A stretch of DNA of 64,000 nt from JBJXHN01 sp046233135 (lineage in GTDB: Bacteria > Pseudomonadota > Alphaproteobacteria > Rhodospirillales > Rhodospirillaceae). Every line of letters starts with the position of its first letter. Position 1 is the stretch's first letter. The notes beneath the pieces were generated by a model. The model had not been told where the DNA came from and did not search any database. It saw only the letters and a list, made by a program, of their open reading frames with translations. Of the stretch, positions 33,351 through 41,189 are shown piece after piece. The position numbers were made by a program, and so were the translations under genes. The stretch spans positions 620,001-684,000 of the forward strand of contig JBJXHN010000004.1 of the NCBI GenBank assembly GCA_046233135.1. The letters are read 5' to 3'.

Positions 33351-33623
33351 GGGTGTTCGCGGAATGTCCTTTCGTCGGGAGCACGGACCCCGCTCGCGCG
33401 GCCGTGCCCCCAGGCGGTGAATGTCCCCGGATCTCTATAGCATGGATCGGGTTCGGCCGTCGCGATCCAACACCATGAAGACAGGGCGATTTTTATCTCG
33501 ATTCTGCAGGATTGCAAACACTGGTTGCCAAAAAGGTGCTAACGATAGCGAAGGCCTACCGAACGGTTTGTCTGTTGTCCGAAAGATCAAGCCGCGTGCA
33601 TAACAGGGGGCGAGGGGGGACGT
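33351..33623. promoter_or_regulatory. Divergent promoter region, protease 1 / histidine kinase
   Basis: 273 bases between two diverging genes. It contains an AT-rich segment (about 33480-33545) likely to hold promoters, but no hexamer pair or operator dyad stands out. No small gene is supported here. Confidence 0.35.
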
Positions 33624-35621
33624 ATGGACGGACGCGGGCGGGGCGTCGCTTGGCCCCTGCTGCTGTTGGTGCTGGCGATGGGCGGTTTCTCCGGCACGGT
33701 CCGGGCCGAACCGGTGGTCACGGTCTCTGCCGGTGCAGCGGCGGTGCCCCTGCTGCCCCGCAACGAAATCCTTGATACCGACGAGGCATTGGCGCCTGGG
33801 CAGGCAAGGCATTTGCTGGCCGGTCCGGATGCCGAGATGATCACCACGGTCTACAGCCGGGGCTTCGTGGCGGGAGTGGTCTGGGCGCGCATCGTCCTGG
33901 AGGTTGCGCCCGAAGCCGCCGGTCTGCGCTATCTGGCTCTGGAGCTGCCGAATTTCGACAGGCTTCAAGTCTTTTCCCTGCCGGCGGACGGGGGCGACCC
34001 CACCCCACTTTTCACTTTGGGGGACCGGGTGCCGCCGGTGACCGATATTCGTACCCGCTTTCACCTCGCACCGCTGGACCTGCCGGCCGGTCGGACCGTG
34101 CTGCTGGTGCGGGGGGAAACCAACAGCACCATGACCCTGGACCTGAAGCTGTGGAGGCTGGAAGACCTGCTGCGCCAGGAGCAGGAGTTCTATGCCTTGC
34201 AGGCGTTCTATCTGGGGATCGTGGCCGTTCTCGGCTTGTGGGCGCTCGGGCTGTGGGCCTTCACCCGCCAGGGCCTTTATCTGGCGTATCTGGTCGCGAT
34301 TGTCAGCTGTACCGGCTTCTGGCTGATGGTGAACGGCACGGGGACCGGCTATCTGTGGCCGTCCCTGGCGGGGATCTACCTGTTCGAGCCCCAGGTGCTG
34401 CTGTGCCTGACCGGCGTGGGGAATTACGGTTTCACCGCCCTGTTCCTGTCCACCATGCGCGTCCCGCGCTTCGTGCCGCTGTTCCTGTGGGGCGTTGCCG
34501 GTATCAGCGGCCTGTTCACGATGGTCCTGCTGGTGGTGCCGGGAACAATGGCCCTGTCGGTTATCCGGCTGGTGATGGAATGGGTGTGGCCGACAACATT
34601 CCTGACGCTCGGGCCGATGCTGGTCATCCTGCGCAGCCGTGATTCGGCGGCGCGGTGGCTGTTCCTGTCGTGGTTGTCGTTCAACAGTGGAGGCATTCTG
34701 GGGGCGGCGCGCAATGCCGGCCTTGTGGCCAACTCCACCTTTGCCCTGAACGGGCCACAGTTGGGCATGGTGCTCGAAATGGCGATCCTCGCCTATCTGC
34801 TGGTTTCCCGGCTGGGGCGGATCCAGCGGGAGAAGGAGGCGGTGCAGCGCGATGCATTGGCCGCCGCCCGTGCTCACGAGGCGGATTTGGAACAGCGGGT
34901 GGCCGACCGCACCGCCGAGCTGGATCAGGCGGTGCGGGGCGAACGCGCGGCCCGTCGTCTGCAACAGCAGTTCGTGGCCATGGTCAGCCACGAATTCCGC
35001 ACGCCGCTGGCCATCGTTGACGCTGCCGTGCAGAACTTCGCCAGCCGCGATGCCGGCGATCGGGAGCGGATGGAGCGGATCCTGGGGGCGGTGCGGCGGC
35101 TGCGGCGGATGATCGACAACTGCCTGGTGGATGACCGGATCGACGGGGGAGCCATTGCCCTGCGCCCCGATGCCGTCGACCTGAGCGGCTTGCTGGAAGA
35201 TGCTGTCGAGGTCATGGGCACCGCCTTTGAGCGCCATCCCATCCGACTGAGCCTGCCCGAAGCTCCCGTCGTGATCCGGGCCGACCCCGGCCTGCTGGTG
35301 GTCGCCATCGGCAACGTTCTGGAAAACGCGGTGAAGTATACGCCGGAAGGCGCGCAGGTGGATGTGGCGCTGACCATGGCCGGCGATCAGGTGGAGGTGG
35401 CCGTGCAGGACAGGGGAAGCGGAGTGCCGGAGGCCGAGCGGGAGCGGATCTTCGACCGTTTCTACCGGGGGGGAGGAACCACCCGGTCGGCGGGGGCGGG
35501 GCTGGGGCTGTTCCTCGTCCGCTCCATCCTGGAAACCCACGGCGGATCGGTCCGCTGTGAAGGCGGGGCAGAGGGCGGCACCCGCTTCGTCCTGCGCTTG
35601 CCGGCGGAGGTTACGGCATGA
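33624..35621 (+). CDS. 7TMR-DISM sensor histidine kinase
   Basis: A 665-residue hybrid of sensor and kinase. A signal peptide is followed by an extracellular 7TMR-DISM domain (about residues 30-190), seven membrane helices (200-410), a coiled coil (EAVQRDALAAARAHEADLEQRVADRTAELDQ) and the kinase: H-box VSHEFRTPLAIVDA (His456), N-box NVLENAVKY, G1 DRGSGVP, F-box FDRFYRGGG and G2 GAGLGLFLV. DISM sensors commonly bind carbohydrates or other extracellular ligands. It overlaps its response regulator by four bases. Since it lies between protease genes and an esterase, control of secreted enzymes is a reasonable guess. Confidence 0.9.
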   Translation: MDGRGRGVAWPLLLLVLAMGGFSGTVRAEPVVTVSAGAAAVPLLPRNEILDTDEALAPGQARHLLAGPDAEMITTVYSRGFVAGVVWARIVLEVAPEAAGLRYLALELPNFDRLQVFSLPADGGDPTPLFTLGDRVPPVTDIRTRFHLAPLDLPAGRTVLLVRGETNSTMTLDLKLWRLEDLLRQEQEFYALQAFYLGIVAVLGLWALGLWAFTRQGLYLAYLVAIVSCTGFWLMVNGTGTGYLWPSLAGIYLFEPQVLLCLTGVGNYGFTALFLSTMRVPRFVPLFLWGVAGISGLFTMVLLVVPGTMALSVIRLVMEWVWPTTFLTLGPMLVILRSRDSAARWLFLSWLSFNSGGILGAARNAGLVANSTFALNGPQLGMVLEMAILAYLLVSRLGRIQREKEAVQRDALAAARAHEADLEQRVADRTAELDQAVRGERAARRLQQQFVAMVSHEFRTPLAIVDAAVQNFASRDAGDRERMERILGAVRRLRRMIDNCLVDDRIDGGAIALRPDAVDLSGLLEDAVEVMGTAFERHPIRLSLPEAPVVIRADPGLLVVAIGNVLENAVKYTPEGAQVDVALTMAGDQVEVAVQDRGSGVPEAERERIFDRFYRGGGTTRSAGAGLGLFLVRSILETHGGSVRCEGGAEGGTRFVLRLPAEVTA

Positions 35622-36358
35622 CATCGGACAAAGGGTGGGGAACGGGTCCCTCCGTGATTGTCGTCGAGGACGATACGGCCTTTTGCGCAGAGGTCGCGGC
35701 CTTTCTGACCGAACGGGGCATGGATGTCCGCCGCGCCGGTGAAGGCGGGAGCCTCTGGCGACAGCTGGGAGAACGCTGTCCGGATGCGGTGGTGCTCGAC
35801 CTCGGGTTGCCGGGCGAGGACGGGGTGGCCATTGCCGCCGAACTGCGGCGTCGGGATCCGGCCCTGGGCATCGTCATGATGACAGCCAGGACCGGCGTGC
35901 AAGATCGTATCATCGGCTATGAAACCGGGGCCGATGTCTATCTGGTCAAGCCGGTGCATCTGGGGGAGCTGGTGGCGGCGATCCGCGCCACCTTGCGGCA
36001 TCGGGCACCGGACGGCGCCGATGGACCGGCGGCGATCGATCCGATGGCGGAGCGCTGGACGCTGGACCTGACCGCCTGGCGCCTGTCCGCCCCGGGCGGG
36101 GGGGCAGTTCAATTGACGCGGGCGGAGGTTCAGGTGTTGGAATGCCTGACGCGGGTGCCCGGGCAGGCGGTCTCTCGCGCGGATATCGGCGTGCATATGG
36201 GCAAGGCCCGCGACCTGACGGATCACCGGGCCATCGACCAGGTGATCCGTCGCCTGCGCCGCAAGATCGAAAGCCAGCTGGATTTGCAAGCCCCCCTCGG
36301 GTCCGCCCATGCCTGCGGCTATTATTTCATGTGCGCCGTGATCCGGAAGGAGGGCTGA
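35618..36358 (+). CDS. OmpR/PhoB-type response regulator
   Basis: A 246-residue two-domain regulator. The receiver has the acidic pair EDD, phospho-acceptor Asp61 in VVLDLGLPG, Thr89 in VMMTA and Lys111 in YLVKPV. The DNA-binding winged helix carries LTRAEVQVLECLTRVPGQAVSRADIG and AIDQVIRRLRRKIE. The ATGA overlap with the kinase gene makes the partner certain. Just downstream is a pair of direct TGTCACA repeats with a 10-bp period, as OmpR-type proteins prefer, upstream of the carboxylesterase gene. Confidence 0.92.
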   Translation: MTSDKGWGTGPSVIVVEDDTAFCAEVAAFLTERGMDVRRAGEGGSLWRQLGERCPDAVVLDLGLPGEDGVAIAAELRRRDPALGIVMMTARTGVQDRIIGYETGADVYLVKPVHLGELVAAIRATLRHRAPDGADGPAAIDPMAERWTLDLTAWRLSAPGGGAVQLTRAEVQVLECLTRVPGQAVSRADIGVHMGKARDLTDHRAIDQVIRRLRRKIESQLDLQAPLGSAHACGYYFMCAVIRKEG

Positions 36359-36373
36359 AGCGGCTCCGGGATA

Positions 36374-36390
36374 TGTCACATCCTGTCACA
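36374..36390. promoter_or_regulatory. TGTCACA direct repeats with 10-bp period
   Basis: TGTCACA occurs at 36374-36380 and 36384-36390, spaced by one helical turn. Direct repeats with this period are typical OmpR/PhoB-family sites. They lie 245 bases before the carboxylesterase start. Whether the adjacent response regulator binds here is an inference. Confidence 0.45.
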
Positions 36391-36417
36391 GAAGGTTTTT
36401 AGTTGTCGCAAGTGAAT

Positions 36418-36438
36418 TGTTGAGTATTCAATTCAACA
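36418..36438. promoter_or_regulatory. TGTTGA-N9-TCAACA inverted repeat
   Basis: Perfect 6-bp arms at 36418-36423 and 36433-36438 in an AT-rich patch upstream of the carboxylesterase gene. It may be a second regulator site or part of the promoter; no -35/-10 pair is clear. Confidence 0.35.
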
Positions 36439-36634
36439 GTGTAGCTTTTTACTGTTAGTGCTTTAGGTCTGCATAGGGCATGCGCCATGTATCGGCGGTG
36501 CCGAATTCTCCTGTTTGTCATGAAAACGCGAAGGCGCTGCCATTGGAGCAAGCAACGGGAGAGCTTTGCCCGCAGGGCAAGGTCTCTCGAAGGGCATGAT
36601 CCCGAGAGCGCCGGGACGAAAGAGGAGTGGTCAC

Positions 36635-38731
36635 ATGAAATTCCTATCCCTTGTGGCGGGCTGTATGCTCGCCGGGATAACGCTGATGGGTGCGTCGGCG
36701 GATGTCCGGGCCGCGGACGAGGCCTGTGCTGATCCCAATGCGGTTGCGCCGGCGACGGGGGCAGCCCAGTGGTGTGGGCGCACGCGGATGGTCGGCTCCG
36801 ATAAGATCAGCGTGTTCCAGGGTATCCCTTATGCCACGGCCGATCGCTTCAAGCCGTCCGGCCTTAATCCGCTGCCGGCCGAGGTTCCTTTCACGGCCTC
36901 CGGTTTCGGGGTCGTCTGTCCGCAAATGGCGAGCTATCAGGATTCGGGTGAAACCAAAAAGGCTTTCATCGGGGATGACGATTGTCTGACCCTGAATGTT
37001 TATGCGCCGCAAGGGGCCGAACCGGGCCAATATCCGGTGATGGTGTTTATTTACGGTGGCGCGTTCGTCATCGGGTCGTCCATGGATGGGGCCTATCAGG
37101 CGGGCCAGAACGGCATTGAAAGCATCGATCCCGATGGCTCTCTGTATGACGGCTCCATACTGGCTTCGGGGCGGCCGACGGGCGATAGCACCCAGAAAGC
37201 GGTGGTGGTCACCTTCAACTATCGTCTGGGGGCGCTCGGCTTCCTAGCCTACTCCTTCGCCGGAGATATGGTTTTCCGGGGCAACCAGGGCATTTCGGAC
37301 CAGGTCAACGCTGTCCGATGGGTGCTCGAGAACATCGAGGTCTTCGGGGGAAACCCCCAGAACATTACCCTTTTTGGGGAAAGTGCCGGTGCAATGTCGG
37401 CCGGATTGCTGGCCTATACCAACACAACCGTGAACGAGAAGATCAGCGGGTTGATCATGGAAAGCAACCCGATGGGCATTCTCTATGAAAAATTGCCCCA
37501 TGACGGCACGGGGGTGGCTCATTATCAGGAGAACGCCGCAATGTTCGTCGGCGAACTCTGGAGTATTTATCATAAACAAATAGGGGAGCGTCCCGAACAG
37601 TGCCCGGACGACCCCCTGAACATCGACTGGATGTCGGCTGTCGAAGATGGTGAGTACTGCGTGACTCCGGAAATGGTCGTCGATGCGCAGGAGTCGGTAA
37701 CGGCGACGCTCATCGGTGAAATCGCGGACAAGAAATTCGACCTGTCGAACGTTCTGCCCTGGCTTCCGGTCATCGATACGGGCGATTCGTCGATGTATAC
37801 CCTGGGGGGGCAAACTCTGGACGGCTATGCCCCGGGGGTGTCGAAGGCCATCCCCACCATGTACGGAACCAATCGGGACGAGGGGGTCCTGTTCCTGAAC
37901 GCCCTGGTCGATCACGGTGTTCTGGCGAATCTGACTGACGAGGCGTACGACTCTCTTCTGGGAAGTCTGTTTCCGAATCTGAGTGTTGATGCCATCAAGA
38001 CCCAAATGACCACAGAACAGTTCGATCCGACGACCGATACCCCTTACTGTGCCGGTGCGGCGAGCAATCCGCCCTGTACCCGGACGCAGGCCGGTTACCT
38101 GAAAGACATATCCGACCCGAACAATCCCCTGCCGTCGCCCCCGCTGACCGCCCTGGCCAATGCGGCGACCGACGCGGTGTTCCGCTGCGCAAACCAGGTG
38201 TTCGCGCAAAATGCCGGAACGCGGGACGGCCAGGTTCTGTATCCCTACATCTTCTCCAGCGCTCCGGCGACGGCGGTGTTCGGCGTTCCGGGGCCTGCGG
38301 GAGAGGCGGATACCGCCAGTCCTTGTGATTCAGCTGAGCCTTTTTCGGATATGGACGACCAGCGTCCCAGTTGCCATGGGGCGGAATTGAGCTTCGTCTT
38401 CGACACCATCACGACCGTGGCCCATATGGGAACAATCGGCTCCGCCGGGACCGACGCGGACACCCTGGCGTTGGCAACGCGCATGGCCGGGGACTGGCTG
38501 ACCTTTGCCCAGGATCCCCCGGCCTTTACCGCAAACGGCCAGCCGATGAGCAAGAACAAGACCGGGCTGCAGCCGCTGACGGTCTACACGACCGGCACAG
38601 AGACGCAGCTGCCCTGGAAGGGCTATGTGCCCGGCGACGGTCTGTCGGACATGCTGACCGCCTATAACTGCGATACGCTGTGGAAGGCCGACGCCTTTGC
38701 CGTCGGTGGGACTTCCGCCGCGATGAAATAA
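36635..38731 (+). CDS. Secreted type-B carboxylesterase
   Basis: A 698-residue alpha/beta hydrolase of the carboxylesterase type B family with a Sec signal peptide (KFLSLVAGCMLAGITLMGASADVRA). The oxyanion-hole segment MVFIYGGAFVIGS, DDCLTLNVYAP, NYRLGALGFLA, the nucleophile elbow TLFGESAGAMS (Ser250), the acid in GTNRDEGVLF and the His in SCHGAELSFVFD make a complete triad. It is longer than most bacterial members, with added segments around residues 270-380 and 470-540. AGAGGAG precedes the ATG. It probably acts outside the cytoplasm on esters from polymers or lipids, alongside the neighbouring secreted proteases. Confidence 0.9.
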   Translation: MKFLSLVAGCMLAGITLMGASADVRAADEACADPNAVAPATGAAQWCGRTRMVGSDKISVFQGIPYATADRFKPSGLNPLPAEVPFTASGFGVVCPQMASYQDSGETKKAFIGDDDCLTLNVYAPQGAEPGQYPVMVFIYGGAFVIGSSMDGAYQAGQNGIESIDPDGSLYDGSILASGRPTGDSTQKAVVVTFNYRLGALGFLAYSFAGDMVFRGNQGISDQVNAVRWVLENIEVFGGNPQNITLFGESAGAMSAGLLAYTNTTVNEKISGLIMESNPMGILYEKLPHDGTGVAHYQENAAMFVGELWSIYHKQIGERPEQCPDDPLNIDWMSAVEDGEYCVTPEMVVDAQESVTATLIGEIADKKFDLSNVLPWLPVIDTGDSSMYTLGGQTLDGYAPGVSKAIPTMYGTNRDEGVLFLNALVDHGVLANLTDEAYDSLLGSLFPNLSVDAIKTQMTTEQFDPTTDTPYCAGAASNPPCTRTQAGYLKDISDPNNPLPSPPLTALANAATDAVFRCANQVFAQNAGTRDGQVLYPYIFSSAPATAVFGVPGPAGEADTASPCDSAEPFSDMDDQRPSCHGAELSFVFDTITTVAHMGTIGSAGTDADTLALATRMAGDWLTFAQDPPAFTANGQPMSKNKTGLQPLTVYTTGTETQLPWKGYVPGDGLSDMLTAYNCDTLWKADAFAVGGTSAAMK

Positions 38732-38759
38732 GCGTCTGGGGAATCCGGAGGTTTCGCAA

Positions 38760-38806
38760 AAAGGAGGCCGTCTTCGGGCGGCCCCCGCCCGAAGACAGCC
38801 TCCTTT
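38760..38806. terminator. Long convergent terminator hairpin
   Basis: AAAGGAGGC-c-GTCTTCGGGCGG (38760-38781) pairs with CCGCCCGAAGAC-a-GCCTCCTTT (38785-38806), 21 paired bases with one mismatch. It stands between the esterase (plus) and protease paralogue 2 (minus) and can serve both. Confidence 0.8.
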
Positions 38807-38815
38807 CGAATGGCT

Positions 38816-41152
38816 TCAGCCGGCGAAATCCGTCGCTGCCACCAGGCTGTCGACGGTCATCAGCAGCCGGACTTCGGACGCGGCGATGGTGCCGTCCCCA
38901 TCGTCGGCGATGACATAGAGCCCGGTGGCCGAGGCCGTGCGGGCCGCAACCACCGCCGTGGCCCCGGATTCCACGGTGCCGAGCGCTGTACGGAAAGCGC
39001 CGAAGTCCGTATCGGTCAGCGCTGAGACCGTCGGGCTGAGCAGCACCACATCGTCGCTGGCCCGGACCTCGCCGCCGCTGCGGACGGATACGGTGATACC
39101 ATTCCCGGCGGTATCCACCATCGATCGCAAGGACCCGGTCAGGGCGATGGAATCCCGGCCGGTTTCGAAGCCCGACAGGCTGTCCGCACCGCTTGCCGAC
39201 CCCGCCGCGCTGCCGCCGTCGGCCGAGGCCAGGGCGACGATGGTCGTGTCCCCGCCTACCAGGGTCACCGCGTCGGTGCCTTCCCCCAGGCCGATGATCT
39301 CGACCCCGACCAGGGTGACGGCGTTGCCCGTATCCCCCAGGCGCAGGTTGTCCGTGCCGGCCCCGCCGGTCATGGTCTCCACGCCCGAAAAGACGAAGGT
39401 CTCTCCGGCATCGCGCAAGGCCACGGAGTCCGCGCCGTCGCCGGCGGTCAGGGTTTCGATCCCCGACAGCAGCAGGGTGTTGCCCCGGTCGCCCAGGCGC
39501 AGGGAATCGCTGCCGCTGCTGCCGGTCACGGCTTCCACCGCCGCGATGGTCAGGCTGGCCGGTCCGCTCAGGGTAATGGCGTCCAGGGATGCGCCGCCGA
39601 CCAGGGTGTCGATGCGGTCGATGGTCATGGTGCTGCCGCGATCTCCCAGGCGGATGAAATCGCCACCGTCACCGCCGTCCAGGACCTCGATGGCGGCCAG
39701 GATGGTGGTGTTCCCGCGATCCCCCAGCCGCACCCGGTCTGTGCCGCCGCCACCGATCAGGGTTTCCACCCCCACCATGGTGATGGCCTGTCCGCCGTCG
39801 GCCAGATTGACCCAGTCGCCGCCGTCGCCGCCGAACAGCACGTCGACGGCGCCGGCGGTGATGGTGTTGCCCCGGTCGCCGAGGCGGATGCGGTCGGTGC
39901 CGTTGCCGCCGCTCAGTGTCTCGACGGCCGTCAGGATCATGGTGGTGCCGGCGTCGGCCAGACTGACGTGATCGCTGCCGGCCCCGCCGATCAGCGTCTC
40001 GATGGCGGCGAGGTAGATGGTCTGACCGCCGTCGCCCAGGGTGACCCATTCCCCCAGGGTTCCGCCCACCAGCATTTCGATGGCCGAGACCGCCAAGGTG
40101 CTTTGGGCGCTGCCCAGGAAGACCAGATCGGTGGAAGATCCGCCGATCAGGGTTTCCACATCGACCATCGCCAGGGTGCCGCCGCTGTCGGTCAGGGTGA
40201 GCGTGTCCGACCCCGCACCGCCTTCCACCGTGTCTCCGCCGCCGGCGATGAAGGAATCGTTGCCGGCGTTGCCCCGCAGGATATTGGCGCTGCCGTTGCC
40301 GGTCAGGGTGTCGTTGCCGCTGCCGCCCGTGGCATTTTCGATGACCGCGTTGGCGGTGATCGCGATCATCTGGCCGCCGACGGTGCTGAAGGTGCCGCCG
40401 GTCAGGTTCAGGGTTTGGTCGGTGGAAAAGCGTTCCCCGCTCAGGGTGTCGGTGCCCGCTCCATCCCAGATCACCTGCACGGACAGGGAGGCGTCGTAGG
40501 TATAGACGGTGTCCCCGGCATTGGTGGTGCTGTTGGTGCCGTATAGGAACTGGATCGCCGCGACGTCATAGAGCATCGGCTGTACCGGCTCCGTCGCATA
40601 GTCCCACTCCTCGTAGGACATGAGGGAATAGAGGTAGGTGTCTTCGGCCGCAGGCAGATAGGGCGGATTGCCGCCGCCGCCGAGGGCATTGTAATTGCCC
40701 GGGTGCTTCAGCCCCAGCGCATGGCCGAGCTCGTGGATCAGGGTGGAATAGGCGTAGCCGCCGACGGCGTAGTCGCTGTCCGGCAGGTTGTTGGCCATAT
40801 AGACATCGCCGCCGTCGTCGGTCGTTCCGGGGAAATAGGCGAAACCGGCGCTGTCGGGCTGGGTGCTGGATCCCAGGCGGATCTGGCCACCGTCTCCGCT
40901 ATCGGAGACCTCGGTGAAGGTCAGGCCGGTCAGGGCCGACCAGGTGGCCAGGGCCTGGCGGGCGGCGGATCTGGCGGTGGTGCTCAGCGGCGCGAACCCG
41001 ACCGTATCGGCCGGGTCCGCATAGGATGGTGCGGACTCCATGAAGCTGTAGGTGACGGTGACCGGCGTGCCGTAGTCTGCCGATCTGTTCCAGCGATAGT
41101 CCTCCCCGGCCAGCAGGGAATCGATGCTGTTGATACCTGTTATGGTGGCCAT
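38816..41152 (-). CDS. Serralysin-like zinc metalloprotease with 12 x 26-residue repeats (paralogue 2)
   Basis: A 778-residue paralogue of the gene at 30999-33350, and closer still to the gene just upstream. The protease domain has HELGHALGLKHPG (His140, His144, His150) and the Met-turn LMSY (Met178). RTX-like turns (GGSGNDTLTGNG, GNAGNDSFIAGGGD, GGAGSDTLTL) precede twelve 26-residue repeats (residues 331-641, one of them 25 long). The C-terminal domain ends DDGDGTIAASEVRLLM, an EF-hand-like loop that lacks the first ligand. It lacks a Sec signal, so type I secretion is expected. It starts 37 bases after paralogue 3 and is probably co-transcribed with it. Confidence 0.88.
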   Translation of the reverse strand: MATITGINSIDSLLAGEDYRWNRSADYGTPVTVTYSFMESAPSYADPADTVGFAPLSTTARSAARQALATWSALTGLTFTEVSDSGDGGQIRLGSSTQPDSAGFAYFPGTTDDGGDVYMANNLPDSDYAVGGYAYSTLIHELGHALGLKHPGNYNALGGGGNPPYLPAAEDTYLYSLMSYEEWDYATEPVQPMLYDVAAIQFLYGTNSTTNAGDTVYTYDASLSVQVIWDGAGTDTLSGERFSTDQTLNLTGGTFSTVGGQMIAITANAVIENATGGSGNDTLTGNGSANILRGNAGNDSFIAGGGDTVEGGAGSDTLTLTDSGGTLAMVDVETLIGGSSTDLVFLGSAQSTLAVSAIEMLVGGTLGEWVTLGDGGQTIYLAAIETLIGGAGSDHVSLADAGTTMILTAVETLSGGNGTDRIRLGDRGNTITAGAVDVLFGGDGGDWVNLADGGQAITMVGVETLIGGGGTDRVRLGDRGNTTILAAIEVLDGGDGGDFIRLGDRGSTMTIDRIDTLVGGASLDAITLSGPASLTIAAVEAVTGSSGSDSLRLGDRGNTLLLSGIETLTAGDGADSVALRDAGETFVFSGVETMTGGAGTDNLRLGDTGNAVTLVGVEIIGLGEGTDAVTLVGGDTTIVALASADGGSAAGSASGADSLSGFETGRDSIALTGSLRSMVDTAGNGITVSVRSGGEVRASDDVVLLSPTVSALTDTDFGAFRTALGTVESGATAVVAARTASATGLYVIADDGDGTIAASEVRLLMTVDSLVAATDFAG
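39230..40162 (-). repeat. Array of twelve 78-bp coding repeats (protease paralogue 2)
   Basis: Twelve in-frame units (eleven of 78 bp, one of 75 bp) encode the repeats of paralogue 2. Units 4 to 9 line up one to one with units 4 to 9 of paralogue 3 in both order and sequence type. Confidence 0.8.
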
Positions 41153-41189
41153 GCCGTCCCCGTCCAGTCGCTTTCGTTCCGTTGTTATT

